From Azoamicus viridis (GTDB lineage: Bacteria > Pseudomonadota > Gammaproteobacteria > UBA6186 > Azoamicaceae), in the NCBI GenBank assembly GCA_043390165.1, contig DAWERM010000001.1, positions 1 to 64,000 of the forward strand: a stretch of DNA of 64,000 nt. Direction: 5' to 3'. The notes below the pieces were generated by a model. That model saw only the letters and a list, made by a program, of their open reading frames with translations, was not told the origin of the DNA and made no database searches. The stretch's first letter is position 1; every line of letters starts with the position of its first letter. Below, in pieces: positions 17,868-26,806 of this stretch. The translations under genes and the position numbers were made by a program.

Positions 17868-18809
17868 CTAGTCAAATTTATTTCCTATTGTAAATACTTT
17901 TTGTTTTGAATTTAGAATTTCTTTAGCTGTTATAGGTCGCCTTCCAGAAATTTGTAATTTTTTTATTCTTAATACATTATCTTTAGTTGAAACATCTATT
18001 CCTAATTTTCCTATTTTTATTATATATCCTGGTTTGTTATTTTTGAGTAGTATATTATTTATTATTGTTGAATTTAATATTTTTATGTATGTATTATTTA
18101 TATTACTATTTGCATAGCGTTTTCCAGATAAAGCCCTTATCTTATTATTAATATTATTTGCTGTATCATTCCAGTTTATTTTAAAATCTTTTTTTTCAAT
18201 TTTTGGAGCATATGTAGCGTTATTTTCGTTTTGTTTAATCGATATGATTTTATCTTTTTTAAATCTAGATATTAAGCATAGTAATTGTTTGTTTGATAAT
18301 TTTATTAGTTTTTTAGTTAATGATTCATAGGTATCTTTTTTGAGTATTTTACATGTTGCCATTGCTATAATATCACCTGAATCTATAAATTCATTTATTT
18401 TTATTATTGATATACCTGTTTCTTTTTCGTTATTTAATATAGCATTTTCTATTGGCGCTGGTCCTCTATATTTTGGTAATAAAGAAGGATGTATATTTAT
18501 TGTACCCAATTTTGGTATATCTATTATTTTTTTACAGATTTTTTCACTGTATTCACATGTAATAATTAGATCTGGGGCAAGTTTTTTTATATTATTTATA
18601 ATATTTTTATTATTAATACTTTTTTGTGTACATGTATCTATTTTATATTTTTCGCCGACTATTTTGACTGGATATGGTGTTAATTTTTGTCCGCGTCCGA
18701 TTTTATTGTCAGGTTTAGTAAATATATGATTGATTATGTTTTTTTTTATTAAATCTTCTAGTATTTTTGCAGCGAAATGGTTAGTGCCAATAAATATTGT
18801 TTTTATCAT
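17868..18809 (-). CDS. fmt: Methionyl-tRNA formyltransferase
   Basis: Fmt formylates initiator Met-tRNA from 10-formyl-tetrahydrofolate. The 313-residue protein has KPDNKIGRGQKLTPYPVK, and NIHPSLLPKYRGPAPIENAI with the catalytic SLLPxxRG signature. The conserved pattern then continues with GISIIKINEFIDSGDI and GDI-type folate-site residues. The C-terminal OB-like domain is diverged. It is preceded immediately by def, the usual pair. Confidence 0.96.
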   Translation of the reverse strand: MIKTIFIGTNHFAAKILEDLIKKNIINHIFTKPDNKIGRGQKLTPYPVKIVGEKYKIDTCTQKSINNKNIINNIKKLAPDLIITCEYSEKICKKIIDIPKLGTINIHPSLLPKYRGPAPIENAILNNEKETGISIIKINEFIDSGDIIAMATCKILKKDTYESLTKKLIKLSNKQLLCLISRFKKDKIISIKQNENNATYAPKIEKKDFKINWNDTANNINNKIRALSGKRYANSNINNTYIKILNSTIINNILLKNNKPGYIIKIGKLGIDVSTKDNVLRIKKLQISGRRPITAKEILNSKQKVFTIGNKFD

Positions 18810-18810
18810 A

Positions 18811-19290
18811 TTATTTCTTTAATAACAATTTCTTTTTTAAATTTGACATTTTATTGTATAACGTTATACCATTTAAGTGATCTAGTTCATGTTGTATACA
18901 TATGCTAAGCATGCCTTCTGCATATAGTATTTGGGTTTTTTCTTTTGTATCTGTGAATTTTATTGATATGGATTTTCTCCTTTTTACTTTAACAAACATA
19001 TTTGGAAATGATAAACATCCTTCTGTGCTTGATATTACATTATTATCATAATTTATTATTACTGGATTTATGATTACTAATGGTATAAATTTATCCATTG
19101 ACATATTTATTACTATAATTTGTTTATTTATGTCAACTTGTGTAGCTGCTAATCCTAATCCATTATGGTTGAATAGTGTTTTCACCATGTTTTTTATTTC
19201 ATTTATAGTTTCTTTATTAATTTTTTTAACAAGATCAGCTTTGTTTGATAATTTTTCATTTGGAAATTTTATTATATTAAGTATTGTCAT
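18811..19290 (-). CDS. def: Peptide deformylase
   Basis: Def removes the N-formyl group from nascent proteins using a metal ion. All three motifs are present: GLGLAATQV (motif 1), EGCLSFP with the metal-ligand cysteine (motif 2) and QHELDHLNG with the two histidines and the catalytic glutamate (motif 3). Length 159 aa (E. coli 169). The fmt start lies one base beyond its stop, so the two form one unit. Confidence 0.97.
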   Translation of the reverse strand: MTILNIIKFPNEKLSNKADLVKKINKETINEIKNMVKTLFNHNGLGLAATQVDINKQIIVINMSMDKFIPLVIINPVIINYDNNVISSTEGCLSFPNMFVKVKRRKSISIKFTDTKEKTQILYAEGMLSICIQHELDHLNGITLYNKMSNLKKKLLLKK

Positions 19291-19641
19291 ATTTGCTATT
19301 TAAGATTTTAATAGTGTATCTATTATTTTAGAATGTAGTGTTTTGAATTTTTAGTTGTTTAAAATGGTAAATATTAAGAGTTTTTTTCTTATCTAAAAAT
19401 TTTAATTTATTTCAGTAAGAATTATATAATAAAAAACTCATAAAGGATAATGTTTTTTATATATAGCTTTATGTATATCAATTGAAGCAGATATTTGAAA
19501 ATGTTATTTTTAGTTTAAGTTTTATTTTTAGATATTTGTTTATGTTATAATTTTTTTGTTTTAATAGATAAAATAGTCTATAAATTCTTATTTTAATTTA
19601 TTTTAAATATAATTTTTGTAATTGTTTGTATTATTTATAAG
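19291..19641. other. 351-bp gene-free stretch between divergent def and HAD gene
   Basis: I see no tRNA fold, no conserved open frame and no obvious inverted repeat here. The stretch is very AT-rich and has several TATAAT-like hexamers (for example near 19427 and 19547), so it could hold the two divergent promoters. In this base composition such hexamers carry little weight. It is the longest non-coding interval in the window. Confidence 0.5.
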
Positions 19642-20226
19642 ATGTTGATTGTTTTTATGTTACGGTTTTTTTATTTTATTTTTTATTTTATAAAGTATAG
19701 AAGATTTTTGAAGAAGTATCTTACAAGTTCTTTATATTCAAGTAATGTATTGATTGATGTTAGTCCTTATTATTTAAGAAAAATTGGAATCAAGGTTTTA
19801 ATTTTGGATTTTGATGGAGTTTTATCTTCTTATGGGGAAACTTATGTTTTAATAAATGATGTTCTTTTTTGGTTAAAATTTTCCTTAGAAATTTATACTT
19901 TTGAAAATATTTTTATATTTTCAAATAATATGACGAAGTCGAGAAATTTACTTTTAAATAAGATTGGAATTAACATGGTAATAAATCGAGCTAAAAAAAA
20001 ACCATATCCTGATGCTATAATAAGTATTTTATATTATAAAAATTTATTGTATCATGAAATAATTATGGTTGACGATAGGATTTTTACTGGAATTTTAGCT
20101 GCAGAATTAGCTAATATAAGAGGCTTATTTATTATTAGTCCATATTATAATTTAAAAGATAATTTTTTAAAGGAATTTTTTTACATTATTTTAAGAAAAA
20201 TAGAAAGATTCGTTTTATTTATATGA
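19642..20226 (+). CDS. HAD-family phosphatase (YqeG-like)
   Basis: A 194-residue HAD superfamily protein. Motif I is VLILDFDGVLSSYG, with the nucleophile and acid aspartates. FIFSNNMTKSR gives motif II, and KKKPYPDAII followed by EIIMVDDRIFTGILAAELAN gives motifs III-IV. The short spacing and the FTGILAAE segment resemble the YqeG/HAD-IIIA subfamily, whose substrate is not settled. A hydrophobic, basic N-terminal stretch (about residues 1-25) is extra. A second ATG at 19657 is possible. It is 23 bases upstream of fdxA. Confidence 0.7.
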   Translation: MLIVFMLRFFYFIFYFIKYRRFLKKYLTSSLYSSNVLIDVSPYYLRKIGIKVLILDFDGVLSSYGETYVLINDVLFWLKFSLEIYTFENIFIFSNNMTKSRNLLLNKIGINMVINRAKKKPYPDAIISILYYKNLLYHEIIMVDDRIFTGILAAELANIRGLFIISPYYNLKDNFLKEFFYIILRKIERFVLFI

Positions 20227-20249
20227 TTTATTATTTTTGAGGTATTAAA

Positions 20250-20573
20250 ATGGCATTTGTAGTTACAGAAAAATGTATATTTTGTAAATATACAGACTGT
20301 GTAGAAGTTTGTCCTGTTGATTGTTTTCATGAAGGAGAAAATTGTGTTGTTATAGATCCAGATGAGTGTATAGATTGTCAGTTATGTGAGCCTGAATGTC
20401 CCATAGAAGCTATTTGTTCTGATGACGATGTTGTTGAAAAAGAAATGATATTAATTAATGCCAAATTGTCTAAAATTTGGCCAGTAATAAATAAGAAAAA
20501 AAAGAATTTACCAGATTCAGATAAATGGAAAGATCAAGCAGGTAAAATTGAGTATTGGAAAAATCTAGTTTAG
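20250..20573 (+). CDS. fdxA: Seven-iron ferredoxin FdxA
   Basis: A small soluble electron carrier with one [3Fe-4S] and one [4Fe-4S] cluster. The N-terminus reads AFVVTEKCIFCKYTDCVEVC then PVDCF, and the second cluster motif is CIDCQLCEPECP, as in Azotobacter-type FdxA. The 107-residue length and the C-terminal LPDSDKWKDQAGKIEYW tail fit the family. An SD-like gaggt lies upstream of the ATG. Partners are not evident in the window. Confidence 0.93.
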   Translation: MAFVVTEKCIFCKYTDCVEVCPVDCFHEGENCVVIDPDECIDCQLCEPECPIEAICSDDDVVEKEMILINAKLSKIWPVINKKKKNLPDSDKWKDQAGKIEYWKNLV

Positions 20574-20595
20574 TTTTTTTAAATTGAGAGGTTTT

Positions 20596-20811
20596 ATGAA
20601 ATCAGGTATACATCCAACATATTCAAATGTTAGGGTTATTTGTAGTTGTGGAAATGATTTTGGTATTAATTCAACTTTAAGTAAGAGTATTTTGAATATA
20701 GAAGTTTGTAATAAGTGTCATCCTTTTTATACTGGTAAGCAAAAAATAGTTGATACTGCAGGTAGAGTTGATAGTTATTATAAGAGATTTGGAAAGATCA
20801 AGCAGATATAA
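20596..20811 (+). CDS. rpmE: 50S ribosomal protein L31 (zinc-binding form)
   Basis: The ATG at 20596 follows GAGAGG by four bases and gives 71 aa, the E. coli length; an in-frame TTG 12 bases upstream is not needed. The protein begins MKSGIHPTY and keeps the zinc ligands CSCG and CNKCHPFYTG, so it is the C+ form. GKQKIVDTAGRVDSYYKRFG is the conserved C-terminal block. Confidence 0.95.
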   Translation: MKSGIHPTYSNVRVICSCGNDFGINSTLSKSILNIEVCNKCHPFYTGKQKIVDTAGRVDSYYKRFGKIKQI

Positions 20812-20824
20812 TTAAGGGTGTTTT

Positions 20825-22063
20825 ATGTCTTTAATTAAGTTAAATAAGTCTGCGCTTAAATATCATTTATTACCTAAACCTGGAAAGATAGGTATTAATG
20901 TTATAAAACCAGCAAAGACTTATACTGATCTTTCTTTGGCATATACTCCAGGTGTAGCTGAACCTGTTAAAGAGATAAGATCTTGTTTAGATAATGTTTA
21001 TAAATACACGTCTAAAGGAAATTTAGTTGCTGTTATTACGAATGGATCAGCTGTTTTGGGTCTTGGTAATGTAGGGCCTGAAGCCAGCAAACCAGTAATG
21101 GAAGGGAAAGCTGTTTTATTTAAGCAATTTTCAGGAATAGATGTATTTGATATAGAAATTAATGCATCTTCTCCTGCTGAATTTATTGATACTGTAATTA
21201 GAATATCCCCTACTTTTGGTGGTATAAATTTAGAAGATATAAAAGCACCAGAGTGTTTTGAAATAGAAAGTAAATTAATTAAAGCTTTAAATATACCTGT
21301 TTTACATGATGATCAGCATGGAACGGCTGTTGTTATAGCAGCTGGATTGTTAAATGCTTTATATTTACAGGATAAGAAGATAAATAATATAAAATTAGTA
21401 TGTTTTGGAGCTGGAGCGGCAGGTATAGCTACTATGAAATTGTTAGTCAAGTTAGGTTTAAAGAAGAATAATATTTATATGGTAGATAGAGGTGGTGTAA
21501 TACATGTAGATAGACTTGATATAAATTCCTATAAACTTGAGTTTGCTACAAAGACTGTGGGTTTAAGTTTGTATGATATTGTAATGGGTAGCGATGTATT
21601 TATTGGGGTTTCTAGTGAAAGTTTATTTACTCCTAAAATGTTAAAAAGTATGAATTCTAAGCCTATTGTTTTTGCCTTGTCTAATCCTATATCTGAGATA
21701 CATCCTGATATTGCAAATTCAATTAGAAAGGATTTAATAATGGCTACAGGTAGAAGTGATTTTGTTAATCAGGTTAATAATGTTTTGTGTTTTCCATATT
21801 TATTTAGAGGAGCTTTAGACGTTCGTGCTTCTTGTATAAATGAAGAAATGTTAATTGCTTCTGTTCATGCAATAAAAGATTTAGCTAGAAAGTATGTTCC
21901 TAGCGGTGTTGTAAAATTTTATAATTGTAATAAGGATTTAAAATTTGGCAGTAGTTATATATTGCCTCGACCAGTCGATCCTAGATTAATGAAGTGTGTT
22001 TCAAGCGCGGTTTCTGATGCAGCTATTAGAACTGGAATTGCTAAGTATAATTTTAATAAATAA
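20825..22063 (+). CDS. maeB: NAD(P)-dependent malic enzyme, short form
   Basis: Malic enzyme converts malate to pyruvate, CO2 and NAD(P)H. The malic N-domain shows DLSLAYTPGVAEPVKEI and AVLGLGNVGPEASKPVMEGK; FDIEINASSPAEF is followed by INLEDIKAPECFEIE and VLHDDQHGTAVV, with the metal-binding residues. The NAD-binding domain has VCFGAGAAGIATMKLL. At 412 aa it lacks the phosphotransacetylase-like C-terminal domain of E. coli MaeB (759 aa), like the short bacterial forms. With the malate carrier and malate dehydrogenase nearby it would feed malate carbon to pyruvate. Confidence 0.93.
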   Translation: MSLIKLNKSALKYHLLPKPGKIGINVIKPAKTYTDLSLAYTPGVAEPVKEIRSCLDNVYKYTSKGNLVAVITNGSAVLGLGNVGPEASKPVMEGKAVLFKQFSGIDVFDIEINASSPAEFIDTVIRISPTFGGINLEDIKAPECFEIESKLIKALNIPVLHDDQHGTAVVIAAGLLNALYLQDKKINNIKLVCFGAGAAGIATMKLLVKLGLKKNNIYMVDRGGVIHVDRLDINSYKLEFATKTVGLSLYDIVMGSDVFIGVSSESLFTPKMLKSMNSKPIVFALSNPISEIHPDIANSIRKDLIMATGRSDFVNQVNNVLCFPYLFRGALDVRASCINEEMLIASVHAIKDLARKYVPSGVVKFYNCNKDLKFGSSYILPRPVDPRLMKCVSSAVSDAAIRTGIAKYNFNK

Positions 22064-22089
22064 TTTTAAATTTAAGAGAATATGTATTA

Positions 22090-24495
22090 ATGAATGATTT
22101 AATAATAAGAAAGTATGATTCTGAGAATATAAAAGTTTTGAAAGGTTTGGATGCTGTAAAGAAAAGACCTGGTATGTATATAGGGAATGTTGATGATGGA
22201 AGTGGTTTGCATCGTATGGTTTTTGAGGTTGTTGATAATTCTATTGATGAAAGTTTAGAAGGATATTGTGATTATATTGAAGTTGTATTACATATTGATG
22301 GTAGTGTAACTGTTAAAGACAATGGAAGAGGTATACCTGTTGATTATCATGAAGATGAAGGTAAATCTGCAGCTGAAGTTATAATGACTGTTTTACATTC
22401 TGGAGGAAAATTTGATGAAAAATCTTATAAAATCTCTGGTGGCTTGCATGGTGTAGGTGTTTCTGTGGTTAATGCTTTATCTAAAAAGTTGTGTTTAAAA
22501 GTATTTAAAAATAATTTGATTTATGAGCAGAAATATTCTTATGGTAAGCCAGTGTCCGATTTGTTAGTATTAGGAAAGACAAATGATATTGGTACTGAGA
22601 TTAATTTTATACCAGATGAAGATATATTTAAAGATATAAATTTTAATTACAGTGTTTTGCTTGATAGGCTTAGAGAGTTATCTTATTTAAATCCTGGTAT
22701 AAAAATAAAATTAATAGATAAAAGATATGTTTCAGTTAAAGAAGATTTATTATTCAATAGTGGTGGAATAAAGGCTTATATTGAGTATTTAACTTCAAGT
22801 AAAACTTTAATTAGTAAAGATATTTTATATATAAATAGTGTGTGTAATGATATTTTAATTGAAATTGCGGTTCAATGGGTTGATAGCATAGGGGAGGATA
22901 TTTATTGTTATACAAATAATATACGTCAATTAGATGGTGGTGCTCATTTAGTTGGGTTTAAGAGTGCTTTAACTAGAATTTTTAAGTTTTATATAGAAAA
23001 TGAGATTTTAAAGACAATAGACATTAAAATTACAGGAGATGATGTAAGAGAAGGTTTAGTTTCTATAGTATCTATACGTATGAAAAATCCTAAATTTTCA
23101 TCACAAGTTAAGGATAAACTTATATCTTCTGAAGTTAAAGTTGCTGTAGAGAATGTAGTGTCTTCTCAATTGAAAGATTATTTATACGAGAATCCAGGTT
23201 TCTCTAGAGTAATATCTAGTAAGATTGTATTAGCATCTAGGGCTAGAGATGCAGCTAGGAAAGCTAGAGAGATAACAAGAAAAAAAAATTCATTTGATTT
23301 TTTGCCAGGAAAACTTTCAGATTGTCAGGAATCCAATCCGGCTAATTCAGAGTTGTTTTTAGTTGAAGGTGATTCAGCTGGTGGATCAGCAAAGCAAGCT
23401 AGAGATAGAAGGACACAAGCTATTTTACCTATCAAAGGGAAAATATTAAATGTAGAGAAATCAAAATTTAATAAGATGATTTCTAGTGTTGAGATTGGTT
23501 CAATAATTAGTGCATTAGGATGTGGAATTGGTTTAAAAGATTATGATATTGGAAAATTGCGTTATCATAAGGTTATTTTTATGACAGATGCTGATGTTGA
23601 TGGAGCGCATATTAGAACATTATTGTTAACATTTTTTTATAGGCAAATGCCTAAAATCGTAGAGAATGGGCATATTTATATAGCTCAACCGCCATTGTAT
23701 AGTTTAAAAAAAGACGACAATGTTTTATATATAAAAGATGACAAGTCATATAATGAGTTTTTGTTAGAGTGTGTTTTTAAAAAAATTAGTAATTTAGTTA
23801 GTTGTAAATTAAATATAATATTTGAATTATTAAATAATGTTTTTTCTCTTTATAAGAGTGCTTTTTTTTTACTTATTAAATATTCCAGGGATTATCCTAG
23901 GGAGTTTTTCGAAGGATTGATTTGTTTTAGAAAAAACATTTATAAAAATATTAATATTAAAACCATGCCATCTTATGTTGATGATTTGCAGAATTATTTA
24001 AATAATAGAGATATATTAAAGGATAAGTTTTTATTAAGTTATGACTCATCCAATTTATTAAAATTAAAAATAAAGATTATTAAATTTGGTATATCTAATG
24101 TTTATAAATTAGATTTGAATTTTTTTGATTCTGATGATTATAAAGTATTTGTAGATTTAAATTTTTCTTTATGTGATTTTTTTAAAAATATTGATGGAAT
24201 TACCTGGAATAATAAGCTATACAAATTTGATGATTTTATAACACTTATGAACATGATGCTTAATGATGTAGCTTCTGATTATAAAATACAAAGATATAAA
24301 GGTTTAGGAGAAATGAATCCAGATCAATTATGGGAAACAACAATGAATCCTAATACTAGAATTTTAAATAGAATAAATATAAATGATGTTATTGAAGCTG
24401 ATAGAGTATTTTCTGCTTTGATGGGAGATTATATAGAAGATAGAAAAAAATTTATAAATGACAATATGTCGAATGTTTCCAATATCGATGTATAA
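22090..24495 (+). CDS. gyrB: DNA gyrase subunit B
   Basis: GyrB is the ATPase and TOPRIM subunit of gyrase. The GHKL ATP site shows VVDNSIDESLEG, VKDNGRGIPV and SGGLHGVGVSVVNAL. The TOPRIM domain has LFLVEGDSAGGSAKQARDRR and MTDADVDGAHIRTLLLTFFY. A poorly conserved insert (about residues 550-720) corresponds to the gammaproteobacterial TOPRIM insertion. YKGLGEMNPDQLWETTMNP is at the C-terminus. Length 801 aa (E. coli 804). Convergent with rlmB, with one base between stops. Confidence 0.97.
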   Translation: MNDLIIRKYDSENIKVLKGLDAVKKRPGMYIGNVDDGSGLHRMVFEVVDNSIDESLEGYCDYIEVVLHIDGSVTVKDNGRGIPVDYHEDEGKSAAEVIMTVLHSGGKFDEKSYKISGGLHGVGVSVVNALSKKLCLKVFKNNLIYEQKYSYGKPVSDLLVLGKTNDIGTEINFIPDEDIFKDINFNYSVLLDRLRELSYLNPGIKIKLIDKRYVSVKEDLLFNSGGIKAYIEYLTSSKTLISKDILYINSVCNDILIEIAVQWVDSIGEDIYCYTNNIRQLDGGAHLVGFKSALTRIFKFYIENEILKTIDIKITGDDVREGLVSIVSIRMKNPKFSSQVKDKLISSEVKVAVENVVSSQLKDYLYENPGFSRVISSKIVLASRARDAARKAREITRKKNSFDFLPGKLSDCQESNPANSELFLVEGDSAGGSAKQARDRRTQAILPIKGKILNVEKSKFNKMISSVEIGSIISALGCGIGLKDYDIGKLRYHKVIFMTDADVDGAHIRTLLLTFFYRQMPKIVENGHIYIAQPPLYSLKKDDNVLYIKDDKSYNEFLLECVFKKISNLVSCKLNIIFELLNNVFSLYKSAFFLLIKYSRDYPREFFEGLICFRKNIYKNINIKTMPSYVDDLQNYLNNRDILKDKFLLSYDSSNLLKLKIKIIKFGISNVYKLDLNFFDSDDYKVFVDLNFSLCDFFKNIDGITWNNKLYKFDDFITLMNMMLNDVASDYKIQRYKGLGEMNPDQLWETTMNPNTRILNRININDVIEADRVFSALMGDYIEDRKKFINDNMSNVSNIDV

Positions 24496-24496
24496 T

Positions 24497-25222
24497 TTAT
24501 AAATTTATATTTCTTTGCCGCTGTGCTTCAAATAATGTTATACCTGTAGCAACAGATACGTTTAAACTTTTATTTGTGCCATATGTTGGTATTTTACATA
24601 TATCATCACAACTTTTTAAAACTAATTGTTTGATACCGTTTGTTTCAGATCCAATTATGATGGCAATTGGTATTTTAAGATCTTTTTTATAGATGGAATT
24701 ATTATTATTAGCTGACATACCAATTATTAAGATGTTGTTTGCTTTTAATATGTTTATGGTTTTTACTAGGTTGTTTATAGTTATTATTTGTATTTTATTT
24801 AAATTGCTACATGATATTTTAAGCACGAGTGGAGATAGTTTTGCTGATCTATTTTTTGTTAATATTATAGCTGTTACATTAGCTGCTTCTGCGCTTCTAA
24901 TGCATGCGCCTAAATTATGTGGATCTTGAATTCTATCTAATATTAAAAATAGAGGAGTTTTTGTTTTTTTTATTATGCTTAATAGAGTTGTTTTTTTATT
25001 GGTATTATTTTTTAGCTTACATACAATTTGGATTTCAGATGGTATGTTATTAATATGTTTTTTAACATAGATCATGCTTATTTTTTTAAGTTTTATTAAA
25101 TATGTAATTTTGTCCGTAGTTTTACTTTTTTTTAATATAAATATTATTTCAATAATTTCTGGATTTATGTTTATAGCATTGTGAATTGCATTTTTTCCGT
25201 AAAGAATGTTTTTATTTGTCAT
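24497..25222 (-). CDS. rlmB: 23S rRNA (guanosine-2251-2'-O)-methyltransferase RlmB
   Basis: A SpoU/TrmH-family (SPOUT) methyltransferase for G2251 in the peptidyl-transferase region. The N-terminus has ILYGKNAIHNAI. Motif 1 is LILDRIQDPHNLGACIRSAEAA, motif 2 AIIIGSETNGIKQLVLKSCD, and motif 3 IPTYGTNKSLNVSVATGITL, the knot-forming segment. Length 241 aa (E. coli 243). Confidence 0.95.
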   Translation of the reverse strand: MTNKNILYGKNAIHNAININPEIIEIIFILKKSKTTDKITYLIKLKKISMIYVKKHINNIPSEIQIVCKLKNNTNKKTTLLSIIKKTKTPLFLILDRIQDPHNLGACIRSAEAANVTAIILTKNRSAKLSPLVLKISCSNLNKIQIITINNLVKTINILKANNILIIGMSANNNNSIYKKDLKIPIAIIIGSETNGIKQLVLKSCDDICKIPTYGTNKSLNVSVATGITLFEAQRQRNINL

Positions 25223-25240
25223 AAAATATAATCTTTTGTT

Positions 25241-26731
25241 TTATAAAATGTTTAAAAATGTTATTACAGTTATGTTGCCTATTATATAGCCTAATATAAG
25301 AATTAATTTTTTATTTGGTTTTATTTTGTCTAATGATTTTTCATGTAATGTTTTGGTTTTATTTATTTTTGTTGATTGTATTATTTTATTTATTATTTTA
25401 ATTGGTGTGTTTTTACGTATAGTATCCGAAAAAATTATTTTTTCTAGTGATTGTCTTGTAATCTTCCAAAGATTTATATTTGGATTTATTTGTCTACTTA
25501 TTCCTTCTATAGTCATAAGTGTTTTTTGAAATAAAATTAATTTAGGTTGTATTTGCATGTTGAAAGCTCTTGTTAGATTTATAAGTGCTGTTAGTGTTTT
25601 TTCAAATGAAATGTTTTTTATTGGTTTGTTTAAAATTGGTTCACATATATAGCATATTTCTTTTTCTAAATCATCTATAGATTTTTCTGTAATCATAGTT
25701 TTTGATTTTATATGTAAATATGCAACTTTTCTGTAATTTCTCTGTGAAAATGCAAGTATATTTTCTGTTAGATAGTTTTTTTCACTTTTTTTTATGGAGC
25801 TTACTATGCCAAAATCTAGTAATGTTATTTTATTTATTGGAGTGTTTGTATTTAATATTAGAATATTACCAGGATGTAAATCCGCATGAAAAAATCTGTA
25901 TTTTAATGCTTGTAAATAAAAAAATTCAACTAATTTATATGATAATTTTTCTATGTTTATATTATTTTTTTTTAATTTTTTTATGTTTGTTATGTTAATT
26001 CCTTCTATAAATTCTGATACAAGCATGTTTTCCGTAGAATATTCCCAATATATTTTTGGTATGTAAATATGACATATTTTTTCAAAATTTTGTTTTAATT
26101 TTACAGAATTTGCTGCTTCTTTTTTTAGATTTAATTCGTTTTTTAATATTTCATTAAGTTCCAGTATTATTTCTATAGGTTTTAATCTTTTAAATTTTTT
26201 AAAAAATACAGTTATGAGTTTAGATATTATGTTTAGCAAAGCCATATCTTTTTTTATTGTATCCTTTATGTTTGGTTTTATAATTTTAATAGCAACTTTT
26301 TGATTAGTTTTTAACAACCCTGTGTGTATTTGAGCTACAGATGCTGATGCTATTGGGTTTTCATTGAATTTTTTAAATATATTTTTAATATTTAAATTTA
26401 AATTTGTCTCTATTATTTGTTTAATATCTTTTACATTAGAAGTATATGTGTTTGTTTGAAGTTTTTTTAATTCTTTACTTATATCTGAAGGTAATACATC
26501 AATTCTTATAGATAGTAGTTGTCCAAATTTTGTAAATATTGGACCTAGTTCTTCTAATGCTAACCGGAATCGTTTTCCTTTTCCTTGTAGATATGTTTTT
26601 TTAAATATTGGATTTAATGTGTAAAGAAGTATTTTATAAGTAATAGTATTTCCATTTATTATTAATTCTAATAGATTATATTTAGCTATTATATATATTA
26701 TATATATAAATCTTAAGAAGCTGGTTAGCAT
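25241..26731 (-). CDS. ubiB: UbiB, atypical kinase/ATPase of ubiquinone synthesis
   Basis: UbiB is an ABC1/ADCK-type protein that supports ubiquinone biosynthesis at the membrane. GPIFTKFGQLLSIR carries the KxGQ motif typical of the family, and ASVAQIHTGLLKTNQKVAIKI the alanine-rich nucleotide loop and lysine. FHADLHPGNILIL and LLDFGIV hold the catalytic and metal-binding residues. About 496 aa (E. coli 546), with a hydrophobic C-terminal end. It implies that quinone metabolism is retained at least in part. Confidence 0.93.
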   Translation of the reverse strand: MLTSFLRFIYIIYIIAKYNLLELIINGNTITYKILLYTLNPIFKKTYLQGKGKRFRLALEELGPIFTKFGQLLSIRIDVLPSDISKELKKLQTNTYTSNVKDIKQIIETNLNLNIKNIFKKFNENPIASASVAQIHTGLLKTNQKVAIKIIKPNIKDTIKKDMALLNIISKLITVFFKKFKRLKPIEIILELNEILKNELNLKKEAANSVKLKQNFEKICHIYIPKIYWEYSTENMLVSEFIEGINITNIKKLKKNNINIEKLSYKLVEFFYLQALKYRFFHADLHPGNILILNTNTPINKITLLDFGIVSSIKKSEKNYLTENILAFSQRNYRKVAYLHIKSKTMITEKSIDDLEKEICYICEPILNKPIKNISFEKTLTALINLTRAFNMQIQPKLILFQKTLMTIEGISRQINPNINLWKITRQSLEKIIFSDTIRKNTPIKIINKIIQSTKINKTKTLHEKSLDKIKPNKKLILILGYIIGNITVITFLNIL

Positions 26732-26806
26732 TATTTTAAATTCCTAAAGTTTTTTTGATGTTCGTTTTGTATCGTTGTGTTAGATTAAAAGGTTATTTAA
26801 TTATTG

